This document shows, piece after piece, positions 33,489 through 41,601 of a DNA stretch of 64,000 bases (positions are counted from its first letter, which is position 1; the number at the start of each line of letters is the position of its first letter). Below the pieces are notes generated by a model, which saw only the letters and a list, made by a program, of their open reading frames with translations, was not told where the DNA came from and made no database searches. Origin of the DNA: Algibacter marinivivus (GTDB taxonomy: Bacteria; Bacteroidota; Bacteroidia; Flavobacteriales; Flavobacteriaceae); the NCBI RefSeq assembly GCF_003143755.1, contig NZ_QFRI01000002.1:248001-312000 (forward strand), in the 5' to 3' direction. The position numbers and the translations under genes are program-made.

Positions 33489-35039
33489 CTAATTTTTCCT
33501 GACTGAAACCTGAGTACATATACCGACTACGCGTTTAGAGCAATACGCTTCGTAATCTGTATCTTTTGAAATATAACCTGGACTGTATTGCCCTAGATAT
33601 TTCCAAGTTAAATCCCAAACCTCAAACTGAACCTTAACATCATGGGCACCACTTGGAGGTCTTGCTGAAACTGGAGGATCGTTTTTGCTTACTTTTTTCC
33701 AATTTGAATACGAAATGGATTGAGACCCTTTTTTCTTGTACTGAAAACGGAATCTTACATCTTGCCCAATATTATTATCTAAAAAAGCATTTTTATGGCT
33801 GTACTCTTTTGTACTACAATCTTCTATTTGATAATCGGTTGTGTAGCCCATTTTTGCAAAGGTGTTATCTTTTAAGTATCTAACTGTATACCCGATTGGA
33901 ACTCCTGGATTATTTCTACTATATACAGCATTTTCGCCGGTAATGATATGCTTTAATGACTCAAAACCAGTTGCAGTAACAGCCTCTGAAGCTACTTCTG
34001 CATTACCACCAATAGTAACAACTGTGATGCTGGATTTTTTAAGAACTTCATCATATTCTGAGTTTACAGAACCAGAACCACTTGCTGCTCCAGTAGCGTA
34101 TTCAAGCACTAAGTCTAAATCTATAGATTTTCTCATGTCTGTAGTTTCCATTCTAAACATGATGATTCTTCCGTATGATACCGAGTTAATGTAAGCTGGT
34201 GGAGTATCAGAATTAATAGCACTATCCACTTGATTGTATGTTACATCTGTACCAAAAACACTTGCTGGAGTTGATGGCGTATCCATAGTAACCGTATAAA
34301 ATACTTGTTTGTAAACCATAGCTGCAACACGTTTAGTTGTACTACTCTCATACTCTAACTGCGAAGCTACTGAGCCATTTGCCCATTCTACATTTAATCC
34401 TACATCTAAACTTAATTGTTTTGAAGAATATGATGTTTTTGCTTGATACGAAGAGTTTGAAGCATTTACGTAACCTTCTTGATATGCATTGGCATTCCAC
34501 CACTCTAAAGCATCATCAATACTAGATTGTACATTTGAGTTTCTTGGGTTTTCAACTTCAATGGTTCCGTTTTCCCCCATTCCCGGTAAATCTATACGAA
34601 GTTTTACTGGTCCTCTATCTAAAGTAATAGGATCTGGCATACCATCTAGCATGCCTTGGTTACCTACTACAAGCGCCCCTGGCCATAAAATACCGTTTGT
34701 AGGTCTTAAAATGGCAACATCATTAAAGTTAGACTCCAATGTGTAGAATTTCTTCTCACAGGTTTGGTAATACCCCAAATTTACTGCTGATGTAGAAGGT
34801 GTGGTTTTGGTTAATGTGCGCTCTGAAGGTGCACCTCCTGTGTCTTTTACATTTAAAAGCGAATTGGAATCGTAACTTAAGTTAGAAATTAACTCTGAAA
34901 TTTCTGCTGCTTCAGCATTCACTTTTGGTTCTGGTTCTCCTCCCCCAACTTCGTCTTTACTACATCCTAAGAATAGGATTAAAGCTGTTAGGTAGATAAC
35001 TCTAAAAATGGGTTTGTTTGTTAATAGCGGTGTTTTCAT
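33489..35039 (-). CDS. Cholesterol-dependent-cytolysin-like lipoprotein
   Basis: 516 residues. A lipobox (LFLGC, Cys26) is followed by a domain layout matching thiol-activated cytolysins: LWPGALVVGN (118-127), IDLPGMGENGTIEVENP (149-165), AMVYKQVFYTV (240-250), VSYGRIIMFRMETT (287-300), the paired glycines in VVTIGGNAEV (Gly344-Gly345) and PIGYTVRYLKDN (381-392). Domain 4 (~410-516) is diverged. Where the Trp-rich undecapeptide should be, FEVWDLTWKYL is found, and no Thr-Leu cholesterol pair is evident near the C-terminus. It is probably a pore-forming CDC-like protein with another target, surface-anchored at first. It is transcribed divergently from the TPR/HTH gene. Confidence 0.85.
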   Translation of the reverse strand: MKTPLLTNKPIFRVIYLTALILFLGCSKDEVGGGEPEPKVNAEAAEISELISNLSYDSNSLLNVKDTGGAPSERTLTKTTPSTSAVNLGYYQTCEKKFYTLESNFNDVAILRPTNGILWPGALVVGNQGMLDGMPDPITLDRGPVKLRIDLPGMGENGTIEVENPRNSNVQSSIDDALEWWNANAYQEGYVNASNSSYQAKTSYSSKQLSLDVGLNVEWANGSVASQLEYESSTTKRVAAMVYKQVFYTVTMDTPSTPASVFGTDVTYNQVDSAINSDTPPAYINSVSYGRIIMFRMETTDMRKSIDLDLVLEYATGAASGSGSVNSEYDEVLKKSSITVVTIGGNAEVASEAVTATGFESLKHIITGENAVYSRNNPGVPIGYTVRYLKDNTFAKMGYTTDYQIEDCSTKEYSHKNAFLDNNIGQDVRFRFQYKKKGSQSISYSNWKKVSKNDPPVSARPPSGAHDVKVQFEVWDLTWKYLGQYSPGYISKDTDYEAYCSKRVVGICTQVSVRKN

Positions 35040-35349
35040 AATATTATATTTTTAATGATTCAACACTCCAAATCTATACCCCAATTCAAACGAAATCTAA
35101 TTTTTTAGGTGGACAAAAAGGGGACACTCCATTTTAAAAACACTAGATTTTACATAGAATCACAAAAAACAAAATGTTTAAAAATTATTCATAAATTATT
35201 GATAATCAAATATTTATAATTATTTTAATTTTTGATTTCAAATTCAAAAACATAGACAAGCCATGGACAAAGGCTTTTTGAGTAAAAATCACAACTAGCA
35301 TTTCAATTGTTTTAATATATATCTTAGCAGTAGCTAATTAACAAGACAA
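35040..35349. promoter_or_regulatory. Divergent regulatory gap, cytolysin-like gene / TPR-HTH gene
   Basis: 310 bp, very AT-rich, without a gene. On the complement strand TAGATTTG (35076-35069) fits the -7 consensus 29 bp upstream of the cytolysin-like ATG, without a good -33 TTG. On the plus strand a TTG near 35308 precedes an AT-rich TATATCTTAG box before 35350, which is weaker. No clear operator repeat was seen. Confidence 0.35.
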
Positions 35350-37245
35350 ATGAAAAAATTACTACTTCTTATAATCGCACTCGTTTTAATATCAGAAATA
35401 GCTCTTTCCCAAAACACTAAATTGATTGACAGCTTAAAAACAGAACTGGCTTCCAGAAAACAAGACGATTCTGTAAAAGTTATGATTTTAACAAGGTTGC
35501 ATGAAAAATTAATGTTTTCTAAACCAGAGGAAGCAAAACAATACGCAGAAAAGGGGCTTGAGATATCCCAAAAAGTTAATTATACCAGAGGTATTGCCGT
35601 TGGGTTTATGCATCGTGCTGATTATTTTGCTAACAGATCTGAGAACGATTCTGCATTATACTATTATACTAAAGCCAAAACGTTTTTTAAAGAAGCTAAT
35701 ATTACACGTGGGTTAATTTTTGTAAATCACTCCCTATCTTCAATTGAAAGCTCTAATGGGAACTTAGACAAAGCTGTTGATATAGCTAATGAAAATATAG
35801 AACTTATTAAAACGCATGAAAAAGAGGGTGATGCTAAAACTAAATTTATTGGAGCGCAGTATGTCTCATTAGCAAATATTTATATAGAAAAAGCAAATTT
35901 TAAAACAGCATTAATTTATGCGCTTCAAGGACTAGAATGTTTTGAAAAAATAAACCATGAAACACGAAAAGCAGATGCGTTAAAACAAATTGGAGATATT
36001 GAAAGTGGTTTAGAAAATCATGAATCCTCTATAAAATACTTTATAGAAGCATTAGAAATATATGAGCGTTATGAAGAAACGTTCTATGTAGCCTATACAC
36101 AGAATTCACTTGGAATTTCCTATCAAAATTTAAATGATTACACTTCTGCTGAAAACTATTTTAATCTAGCTGTAGAAAATGCTAAAAAAGTTGAGGATAA
36201 TCTAGGTATTACCAACGCGTTGCATAACTTAGGCGAAATCAACCGTCTTCAAAATAATAATGTAGAAGCAAAAAAGATACTACAAGAGGCAAAAGTTATA
36301 GCAGAAAAGGAAAACTTAAAACTAGGGTTAGTAAATGCACTACATAGTATTTCCAAAATAGATTTCCAATCCAAAAATTACAGTTCGGCATTAAAAAATA
36401 ATGTTGAAGCCATTGATTTAGCAAAATCTTTGGGAGCTATGTCGCATCTAGCAGATTTATATAAATATAGATCAACAATTTTAGAAGGGCTTAATAAAAA
36501 TAATGATGCTTTAGAGTTTTTAAAGCTATACCAAACCATAAATGACAGTTTATTTACAACCAAAAAATTTCAACAAATAGAAGAGTTAAAAACCATTTAT
36601 GAAACAGAGAAAAAAGAAACTGAAATAGCCTTACAACAGGAAGAAATTAAAACTTTGAATAAAGATGTAGAAATAAGCAACTTAAAAAATGGTATGTACT
36701 TGGGTGGTATGCTTACTTTTATAATTATCTCTGGTTTATTATACTTTGGATTTAAACAGCGTATTAAGAAAAACAAGATTGAACGTGAAAAGCAAGAAGC
36801 AATCTATAAACAAGAAATTGAATTTAAAAAGAAAGAATTAGCTTCTCAAACATTACATCTAGTTCAAAAAAACACGTTTATACAAGAACTAAAGGAAAAC
36901 TTAGTTAAAATTAAACAATCGCCAGAACTCTTTAAAGTAGAATTTAGACGCCTAGTAATGCTTCTTAAAAAAGAAAGTGCTGAAGATAAAGATTGGGAAG
37001 TTTTTAAATCCTACTTTACTGAGGTACACAATAATTTTGACCACAAGCTGAAAAATATTTATGAAGACATTAGCGAAAAGGAAATGCGATTAGCATCCTT
37101 TTTAAGAATGAATCTTTCTACTAAAGAAATAGCATCAATGCTTAATGTATTGCCAGAAAGTGTTTTAAAATCTAAATACAGGCTTAAAAAGAAGCTAAAA
37201 CTTGAAAAAGAGGTTGATCTTAATCAATTCTTAAGTACGTTGTAA
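35350..37245 (+). CDS. Membrane TPR protein with C-terminal LuxR-like HTH
   Basis: 631 residues. Signal peptide (to SEIALSQ), then about nine TPR-like repeats (residues 55-400), for example SALYYYTKAKTFF and AENYFNLAVENAKK. One membrane helix near 450 (YLGGMLTFIIISGLLYFG) is followed by a basic cytoplasmic coiled coil, and a helix-turn-helix lies at ~570-625 (EMRLASFLRMNLSTKEIASML, LKSKYRLKKKL). The layout is a one-protein sensor: periplasmic TPRs sensing a ligand or protein and a cytoplasmic DNA-binding head. It is divergent from the cytolysin-like gene, which it may control. Confidence 0.85.
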   Translation: MKKLLLLIIALVLISEIALSQNTKLIDSLKTELASRKQDDSVKVMILTRLHEKLMFSKPEEAKQYAEKGLEISQKVNYTRGIAVGFMHRADYFANRSENDSALYYYTKAKTFFKEANITRGLIFVNHSLSSIESSNGNLDKAVDIANENIELIKTHEKEGDAKTKFIGAQYVSLANIYIEKANFKTALIYALQGLECFEKINHETRKADALKQIGDIESGLENHESSIKYFIEALEIYERYEETFYVAYTQNSLGISYQNLNDYTSAENYFNLAVENAKKVEDNLGITNALHNLGEINRLQNNNVEAKKILQEAKVIAEKENLKLGLVNALHSISKIDFQSKNYSSALKNNVEAIDLAKSLGAMSHLADLYKYRSTILEGLNKNNDALEFLKLYQTINDSLFTTKKFQQIEELKTIYETEKKETEIALQQEEIKTLNKDVEISNLKNGMYLGGMLTFIIISGLLYFGFKQRIKKNKIEREKQEAIYKQEIEFKKKELASQTLHLVQKNTFIQELKENLVKIKQSPELFKVEFRRLVMLLKKESAEDKDWEVFKSYFTEVHNNFDHKLKNIYEDISEKEMRLASFLRMNLSTKEIASMLNVLPESVLKSKYRLKKKLKLEKEVDLNQFLSTL

Positions 37246-37262
37246 AGTGGTATCTTTGCAAT

Positions 37263-37685
37263 ATGAATTTTGGAGTACCTACAAATAAAAAACTTATTCT
37301 TTTTGACGGTGTTTGCAACCTTTGCAACAGTTCTGTTTTGTATGTAATAAAACGAGATAAAAGAAACTTATTTTTGTTTGCGCCTTTACAAAGTGAAGTT
37401 GGAAAACAAATCATAGAGAAATTCAATATCGACACCAATAAAGTAGACTCTATTATACTCTATAATCCTGAAAAAGATACTATTAATTACAAAAGTAAAG
37501 CGGCTTTAAAAGTGGCTTCGCAATTGGGATTTCCAACAAATATATTATCGATTTTTCTTATTATACCTAGTTTTATTAGTAATTGGGTTTACGATTTTAT
37601 TGCTCGAAACCGCTACAAATGGTATGGTAAAAAAGAGGCTTGTATGATTCCTACACCTGAGTTAAGGAGTAAGTTTTTGGATTAG
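37263..37685 (+). CDS. DCC family (DUF393) thiol-disulfide oxidoreductase-like protein
   Basis: 140 residues. The family signature is the N-terminal LFDGVCNLCNSSVLYVIKRD, with a CxxC pair at Cys18/Cys21. The region LFLFAPLQSEVG and a C-terminal RNRYKWYGKKEACMIP follow. The fold is predicted thioredoxin-like, and the redox substrate is unknown. It starts 17 bp after the TPR/HTH gene. A TATCTTTG at 37251-37258 also resembles a -7 element, so it may have its own near-leaderless promoter. Confidence 0.88.
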   Translation: MNFGVPTNKKLILFDGVCNLCNSSVLYVIKRDKRNLFLFAPLQSEVGKQIIEKFNIDTNKVDSIILYNPEKDTINYKSKAALKVASQLGFPTNILSIFLIIPSFISNWVYDFIARNRYKWYGKKEACMIPTPELRSKFLD

Positions 37686-37744
37686 TTAAAAAAGTTTATT
37701 TTTGTAAAAAAATACATATATTTAAGTCTACAAACTATATTTAT

Positions 37745-38320
37745 ATGTTTTTAAAATCAAACCTTCATAAATCAACTATTCTATTAATTATATTTATTAT
37801 TCTTAGTTGCTCCACTTCAAAAAAAGTAGCAAAAGAAATAAAGTGCCCTGAAATATATGAAAACAATTTTACTCAAATTCGATTTGAAAAACTAACATCT
37901 ATTTCAGAAAATGATACAACTAAAATAAATGAAATGCGATTTAAATGTGTTCATTCTGCATTTTATACACACAAAGTTATGTATGATAAATTTGGAAAAT
38001 GGGACAAAGAAATATACTTAAAAAAGAATACCCATCCGATCTTAATGTGGGAGGAAGTTAATTTATTTTCAAATGGAAAAAAATATCGTGTAATCTCAAA
38101 TGGAATTGAAGAATGGAAACATATCTATGCTTCCGTTATGATATTTGATAAAAATGACAATGATTTATTATCCGATACATCAGAAGAAAAAGAAATTTTA
38201 ATTAAGTATTTTGGTGATTTAATAAAAAACAATGATATAGAAAAAAGAGATTTTTACGAAGTATATTGGACAACAGTAAATCCAAAACATTGGGAAAGAA
38301 TAAAACATCAGAGAAATTAA
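37745..38320 (+). CDS. Lipoprotein of unknown function
   Basis: 191 residues. The N-terminus has a long hydrophobic segment ending in the lipobox IILSC, so it is probably an outer- or inner-membrane lipoprotein. The body is a mixed, charged domain with MRFKCVHSAFYTHK, FGKWDKEIYL and WEEVNLFSNGKKY. No catalytic motif and no family recognised. Codon use is very AT-rich. It is convergent with the DUF1704 gene (12 bp between stops). Confidence 0.6.
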   Translation: MFLKSNLHKSTILLIIFIILSCSTSKKVAKEIKCPEIYENNFTQIRFEKLTSISENDTTKINEMRFKCVHSAFYTHKVMYDKFGKWDKEIYLKKNTHPILMWEEVNLFSNGKKYRVISNGIEEWKHIYASVMIFDKNDNDLLSDTSEEKEILIKYFGDLIKNNDIEKRDFYEVYWTTVNPKHWERIKHQRN

Positions 38321-38332
38321 AAGTGTGTTTAC

Positions 38333-39490
38333 TTACTTCAAACTCCGTAAAATAAAATCCACCTTTTTATTAGTATTCTTATTCTCAGTATAAGAATCTG
38401 TAATGTGTTTAGAAGGCACCGCTAAACCTTTTTCGATAAGTGATTTAATTTCATTTGTATATTCCAAAGACACTTTCCCTGTTAAAAGCAAGCTCAAATC
38501 TTTGCCTTCATGATAGTAATCATAAACCTTTTTAAGCCCTGTTAAGTACAAATAATCCTTTGTAAATCCACCACCACGGTGCGCTCTAACAGTAATATAA
38601 AACGCCTCTTCGCGCTCTAAGTCATATTGGTTATGCAATAATCTAAACGTTCTAGAAAACGAGTAACCTTTAGCTAAACTATCAACCGCAATTACACGAT
38701 ACGCTAATTCTTTTAAACGCGTAATGGTTAAATTATTACTCATGTATTCAGAGAAAACAGCTAAACCCTCTTGCGTTTCTTCGTTATTAGGAAATCCATG
38801 AGAAAAGATTTTTAACGGATGTAACAAACCATTCATAGTGGTTACCATATGCACACCAATTTCATGATTGGTAAGAACAGCAATTTCATTATCAGAATAG
38901 GTATGATTTGTGTTTAAAACCAGAGTTTTTATATTATTCAATACCATAGCTATTGCCGAAATTTTATCCGAATGTGTTATGCTATAACTAAAATCATATT
39001 TTTTAGAGAAGTCTTTAAAAAACACCTCAGCCTCAGTGGCATTATACTTTGCTTGAAACGCAGGAATATCTTTATTCTCATCTTCAAAATGAAGAATAAA
39101 TTTAGCATTCTCTACATCATTTTCAGTTGGTGTTCCAAAACAACGCAAACAGTTATAATAAAACTTCTTGCCCGTTCCAATGGTTTGTATACACTGAATT
39201 AAACCTGAATACGCATAAATAATATCTTCGTATAAATTTTTAACTTCTTCATCTTCAATAAGCTCTAACGACTGTGTAAATAAAGCACGATGCAATTTAA
39301 ACCTATCAAAATTTATTTCAGGATATTTAAAAACAGGATCGGTAAGATACTTTGAAGAAAAAAATCGTGATTTTTCTTCTTCAATATTTAAAGGATTCAC
39401 ATAACTAAGCATTTCAACTTGCTTAACTAGTGTATCAATATTTTTATCAATGTCTAAAAGTGCTTTAGTAGCCACACTATCAATCTTCAT
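38333..39490 (-). CDS. DUF1704 (QEGLA-motif) metallopeptidase, MATCAP-like
   Basis: 385 residues with no signal peptide. The metal motif HEIGVH (His209-Glu210...His214) is an HExxxH, and the family signature QEGLA (240-244) supplies a Glu that could be a third ligand or base. This is the DUF1704 pattern shared with the eukaryotic tubulin carboxypeptidase MATCAP. Automatic pipelines call such proteins 'flavohemoglobin expression-modulating', which says nothing about activity. It is the last gene of the set with the ATP-grasp, rhodanese and FGase-like genes, so it may remove a residue that the ATP-grasp enzyme adds. Confidence 0.85.
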   Translation of the reverse strand: MKIDSVATKALLDIDKNIDTLVKQVEMLSYVNPLNIEEEKSRFFSSKYLTDPVFKYPEINFDRFKLHRALFTQSLELIEDEEVKNLYEDIIYAYSGLIQCIQTIGTGKKFYYNCLRCFGTPTENDVENAKFILHFEDENKDIPAFQAKYNATEAEVFFKDFSKKYDFSYSITHSDKISAIAMVLNNIKTLVLNTNHTYSDNEIAVLTNHEIGVHMVTTMNGLLHPLKIFSHGFPNNEETQEGLAVFSEYMSNNLTITRLKELAYRVIAVDSLAKGYSFSRTFRLLHNQYDLEREEAFYITVRAHRGGGFTKDYLYLTGLKKVYDYYHEGKDLSLLLTGKVSLEYTNEIKSLIEKGLAVPSKHITDSYTENKNTNKKVDFILRSLK

Positions 39491-39508
39491 AAACTAACTT
39501 TAATATTA

Positions 39509-39533
39509 TCATTCTGTCTTCGCAGGAATGACA
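39509..39533. repeat. Small hairpin repeat between the FGase and DUF1704 genes
   Basis: TCATT-CTG and CAG-G-AATGA pair with one bulged base around the loop TCTTCG. The sequence resembles fragments of a dispersed 'CATTCCTGCGAA' element that I remember from flavobacterial genomes. It could act as an mRNA processing or stability structure within the operon. Confidence 0.45.
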
Positions 39534-39555
39534 AAACGTTTTACAAACTCAAAAC

Positions 39556-40383
39556 CTAACTAAACATCTTATATGTTTTTTCTGCGTGTTCTGGAATTCT
39601 CTTTATAAGTTCTAACTCAACAGTCTTTACAACTTCAGGAAACATAATTTGCTCATACTCATCACAATACACTTTTGCGATTTCGGTAGCCAAAACTAAG
39701 GTATTTTTAAAATTCTGCGTAATATATTTCAAGAAATATCCATTACCTTGGAACGTATCATTAATTAAAGAGGTTGATTTTATATCTTTTGGAAATTTAA
39801 TTTCGGACAAACTCTGCCTCCATAATTCAATCACTTCACCAAAACGAGCGTTATCCACATTACTAGTTCCTAAATTCCACGTAGGCACTTCCCTATCCCA
39901 ACGTTTCCAATTATAACTATGCATATCGTAAACGGTACAAAATCCAAATTTAGATTCTAAAGTTTGTATTAAAGCATGAACAACCTTATAAAAATTAGCA
40001 TGTTTTTCGAGGCTTTTAGATGTCATAGCATCAGACAGAGGTTCTTTCCATAATTGCTTTCCCCAAGCGGTAACAAAAACTGCATCTTCTGGAGCACGGT
40101 TTAAATCATATTCAAAACGCGAATCACAACCTGCAATAACTATTGAATGCGATTGCACCATATGTTTAGTTTCTGGATCTTCTTCATACCAACGTTCATA
40201 TTCGGTATGGATGCAGTTATCCCAAAGTTCTTTTCTAAATTGATGTCCATCATGAATTGCAGCACAAGCATAAGGCACGTAATCATCAATTTTTATGGTT
40301 AATGAGTAATCTAAAGCCACAGCTTCAAAACAATCACCAGATTGAATTTTTGAAATAATTTCAGAAACCGATAACCTATCCAT
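39556..40383 (-). CDS. N-formylglutamate amidohydrolase-like protein
   Basis: 275 residues of the FGase family (zinc amidohydrolase/carboxypeptidase-like fold). Recognisable blocks are YACAAIHDGHQFRKELWD (metal-binding His, family HGG/H region), the Arg-rich AGCDSRFEYDLNRAPED, VYDMHSYNWKRWD (His) and FQGNGYFLKY. No other histidine-degradation gene is nearby, so a role in histidine catabolism is unlikely. The start overlaps the rhodanese gene by 8 bp, implying coupled translation within the ATP-grasp/DUF1704 set. Hydrolysis of an N-acyl-glutamate or gamma-glutamyl-type bond is an inference. Confidence 0.85.
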   Translation of the reverse strand: MDRLSVSEIISKIQSGDCFEAVALDYSLTIKIDDYVPYACAAIHDGHQFRKELWDNCIHTEYERWYEEDPETKHMVQSHSIVIAGCDSRFEYDLNRAPEDAVFVTAWGKQLWKEPLSDAMTSKSLEKHANFYKVVHALIQTLESKFGFCTVYDMHSYNWKRWDREVPTWNLGTSNVDNARFGEVIELWRQSLSEIKFPKDIKSTSLINDTFQGNGYFLKYITQNFKNTLVLATEIAKVYCDEYEQIMFPEVVKTVELELIKRIPEHAEKTYKMFS

Positions 40384-41536
40384 CCTTAAGAATCTTTTTT
40401 AAGTGTGTGTAAACCATTTGTTCCATAGGATCGTATTCACCATCAGCAAAAGCCATCAACTTAATGTCTGCAAATAAATCTACTAAATCATTACGGAAAT
40501 AATCATGTGCATTTACGCCTTCAATAATATTTTGGAGTGCTTGATAATCATTATCAATTTCAAACTGCGTACTAACACGTTCGTAAACATGCTTATCAAC
40601 CCGACTTAAAATATATTTTTTCTCTTTTCTAGATTCATACAAATCAGAGTTAGATACATACATTAAGATATACGCTAACAATTCATCTTTTGTCCATGTT
40701 TTTGGATTTTCCATATCACCTGTTGTTAAAGTACCATACTCTGTCCAAGAGCCATCATAAACTGAAATGTTTTTATATCCAGAAATTTCAGCGCCCAAAG
40801 CTAATACACAGGCAGTAAGTCCAGATCCACAAGAAAAAATAATGGGCTCATCCTGCTCTGCGACCATATAAAATGCTTTAGCTAAATCTTTTTTAGACTT
40901 CAAAACACCTTCATCTAATAAATCTATAAACGGCAAATTAACCGAATTCGGAATCGTCCCCATTCTTAATCCAGCTCTAGGTTCAGGTACTTCACAATTA
41001 AATCGACCTGCAGAACGTGCATCAATTATTTTGTGTGTTTTATGCTGTGAGGCATAATGTACATCCTGAAAAAACTGCATGTAACCAGATTGCAAATGCG
41101 CAACAAAATCACCTTTTTCACCGTTGTAATTTTGCATAAGTTCAGTATCATAATTAGCCTTTTTCCATGCCGGTAAACCGCCATTTAAAACAGCAACGTT
41201 ATTAAACCCAAAAGCTTTAAATAGCCACCAAACACGGGCACTAGAATAAATACCTTTATCATCATAAACCACAAGAGTACTATCTTGATTTACACCTAAA
41301 TTTCTAGCCTCTTTTTGAAATTGTTCAGCAGAAGGAAATGCACTAGGAAACGGATTAGATACATCACTAAATTTCTTTTTAATATCAAAAAGTCTAGCAT
41401 TAGGAATTTGCTCTAAAGTAATATCAAAAACCTTATTAATCGTTCCATCTAGAATAATAAGATTCTCAGCATTCATATTCTCATTAAGCCATTCAACTGA
41501 AACTATTGGAGAATTTAGATTTATTTTTAAACTCAT
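40376..41536 (-). CDS. Tandem-rhodanese sulfurtransferase with a TerB-like C-terminal domain
   Basis: 386 residues. Residues 1-~140 are an inactive rhodanese domain. Residues ~150-275 are the active one, with the 3-mercaptopyruvate sulfurtransferase loop CGSGLTA (Cys236) and the terminal VYDGSWTEYG. A normal enzyme would stop there. Here a further ~105 helical residues follow (281-386, opening WTKDELLAYILMYVSN and closing MAFADGEYDPMEQMVY), which resemble TerB-type helical domains. There is no sign of a frameshift, so it is a true fusion. It lies between the ATP-grasp and FGase-like genes. Confidence 0.85.
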   Translation of the reverse strand: MSLKINLNSPIVSVEWLNENMNAENLIILDGTINKVFDITLEQIPNARLFDIKKKFSDVSNPFPSAFPSAEQFQKEARNLGVNQDSTLVVYDDKGIYSSARVWWLFKAFGFNNVAVLNGGLPAWKKANYDTELMQNYNGEKGDFVAHLQSGYMQFFQDVHYASQHKTHKIIDARSAGRFNCEVPEPRAGLRMGTIPNSVNLPFIDLLDEGVLKSKKDLAKAFYMVAEQDEPIIFSCGSGLTACVLALGAEISGYKNISVYDGSWTEYGTLTTGDMENPKTWTKDELLAYILMYVSNSDLYESRKEKKYILSRVDKHVYERVSTQFEIDNDYQALQNIIEGVNAHDYFRNDLVDLFADIKLMAFADGEYDPMEQMVYTHLKKILKDG

Positions 41537-41557
41537 TTGAAACTAATTAATATCAAT

Positions 41558-41593
41558 ACTGCAACTGTGACTAAGACTGCGACTGCAACTGAC
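41558..41593 (-). repeat. Short ACTG/CAGT repeat track
   Basis: Six-base imperfect units (ACTGCA, ACTGTG, ACTAAG, ACTGCG, ACTGCA) between the ATP-grasp stop and the rhodanese start. They are the reverse complement of the track at 33142. It lies inside a putative operon, 65 bp between genes. Confidence 0.6.
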
Positions 41594-41601
41594 AACTAAA
41601 A

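Noticed and set aside
33862-34194. Antisense ORF within the cytolysin-like gene (110 codons), and similar antisense ORFs within glmM (47822-48160), mutS2 and the sulfatase
   Set aside because: They lie wholly inside well-supported genes on the opposite strand, have low-complexity composition and no recognisable motif.
38333-39490. Name 'flavohemoglobin expression modulator'
   Set aside because: A historical label; the HExxxH and QEGLA motifs support a metallopeptidase, and no flavohemoglobin gene is nearby.
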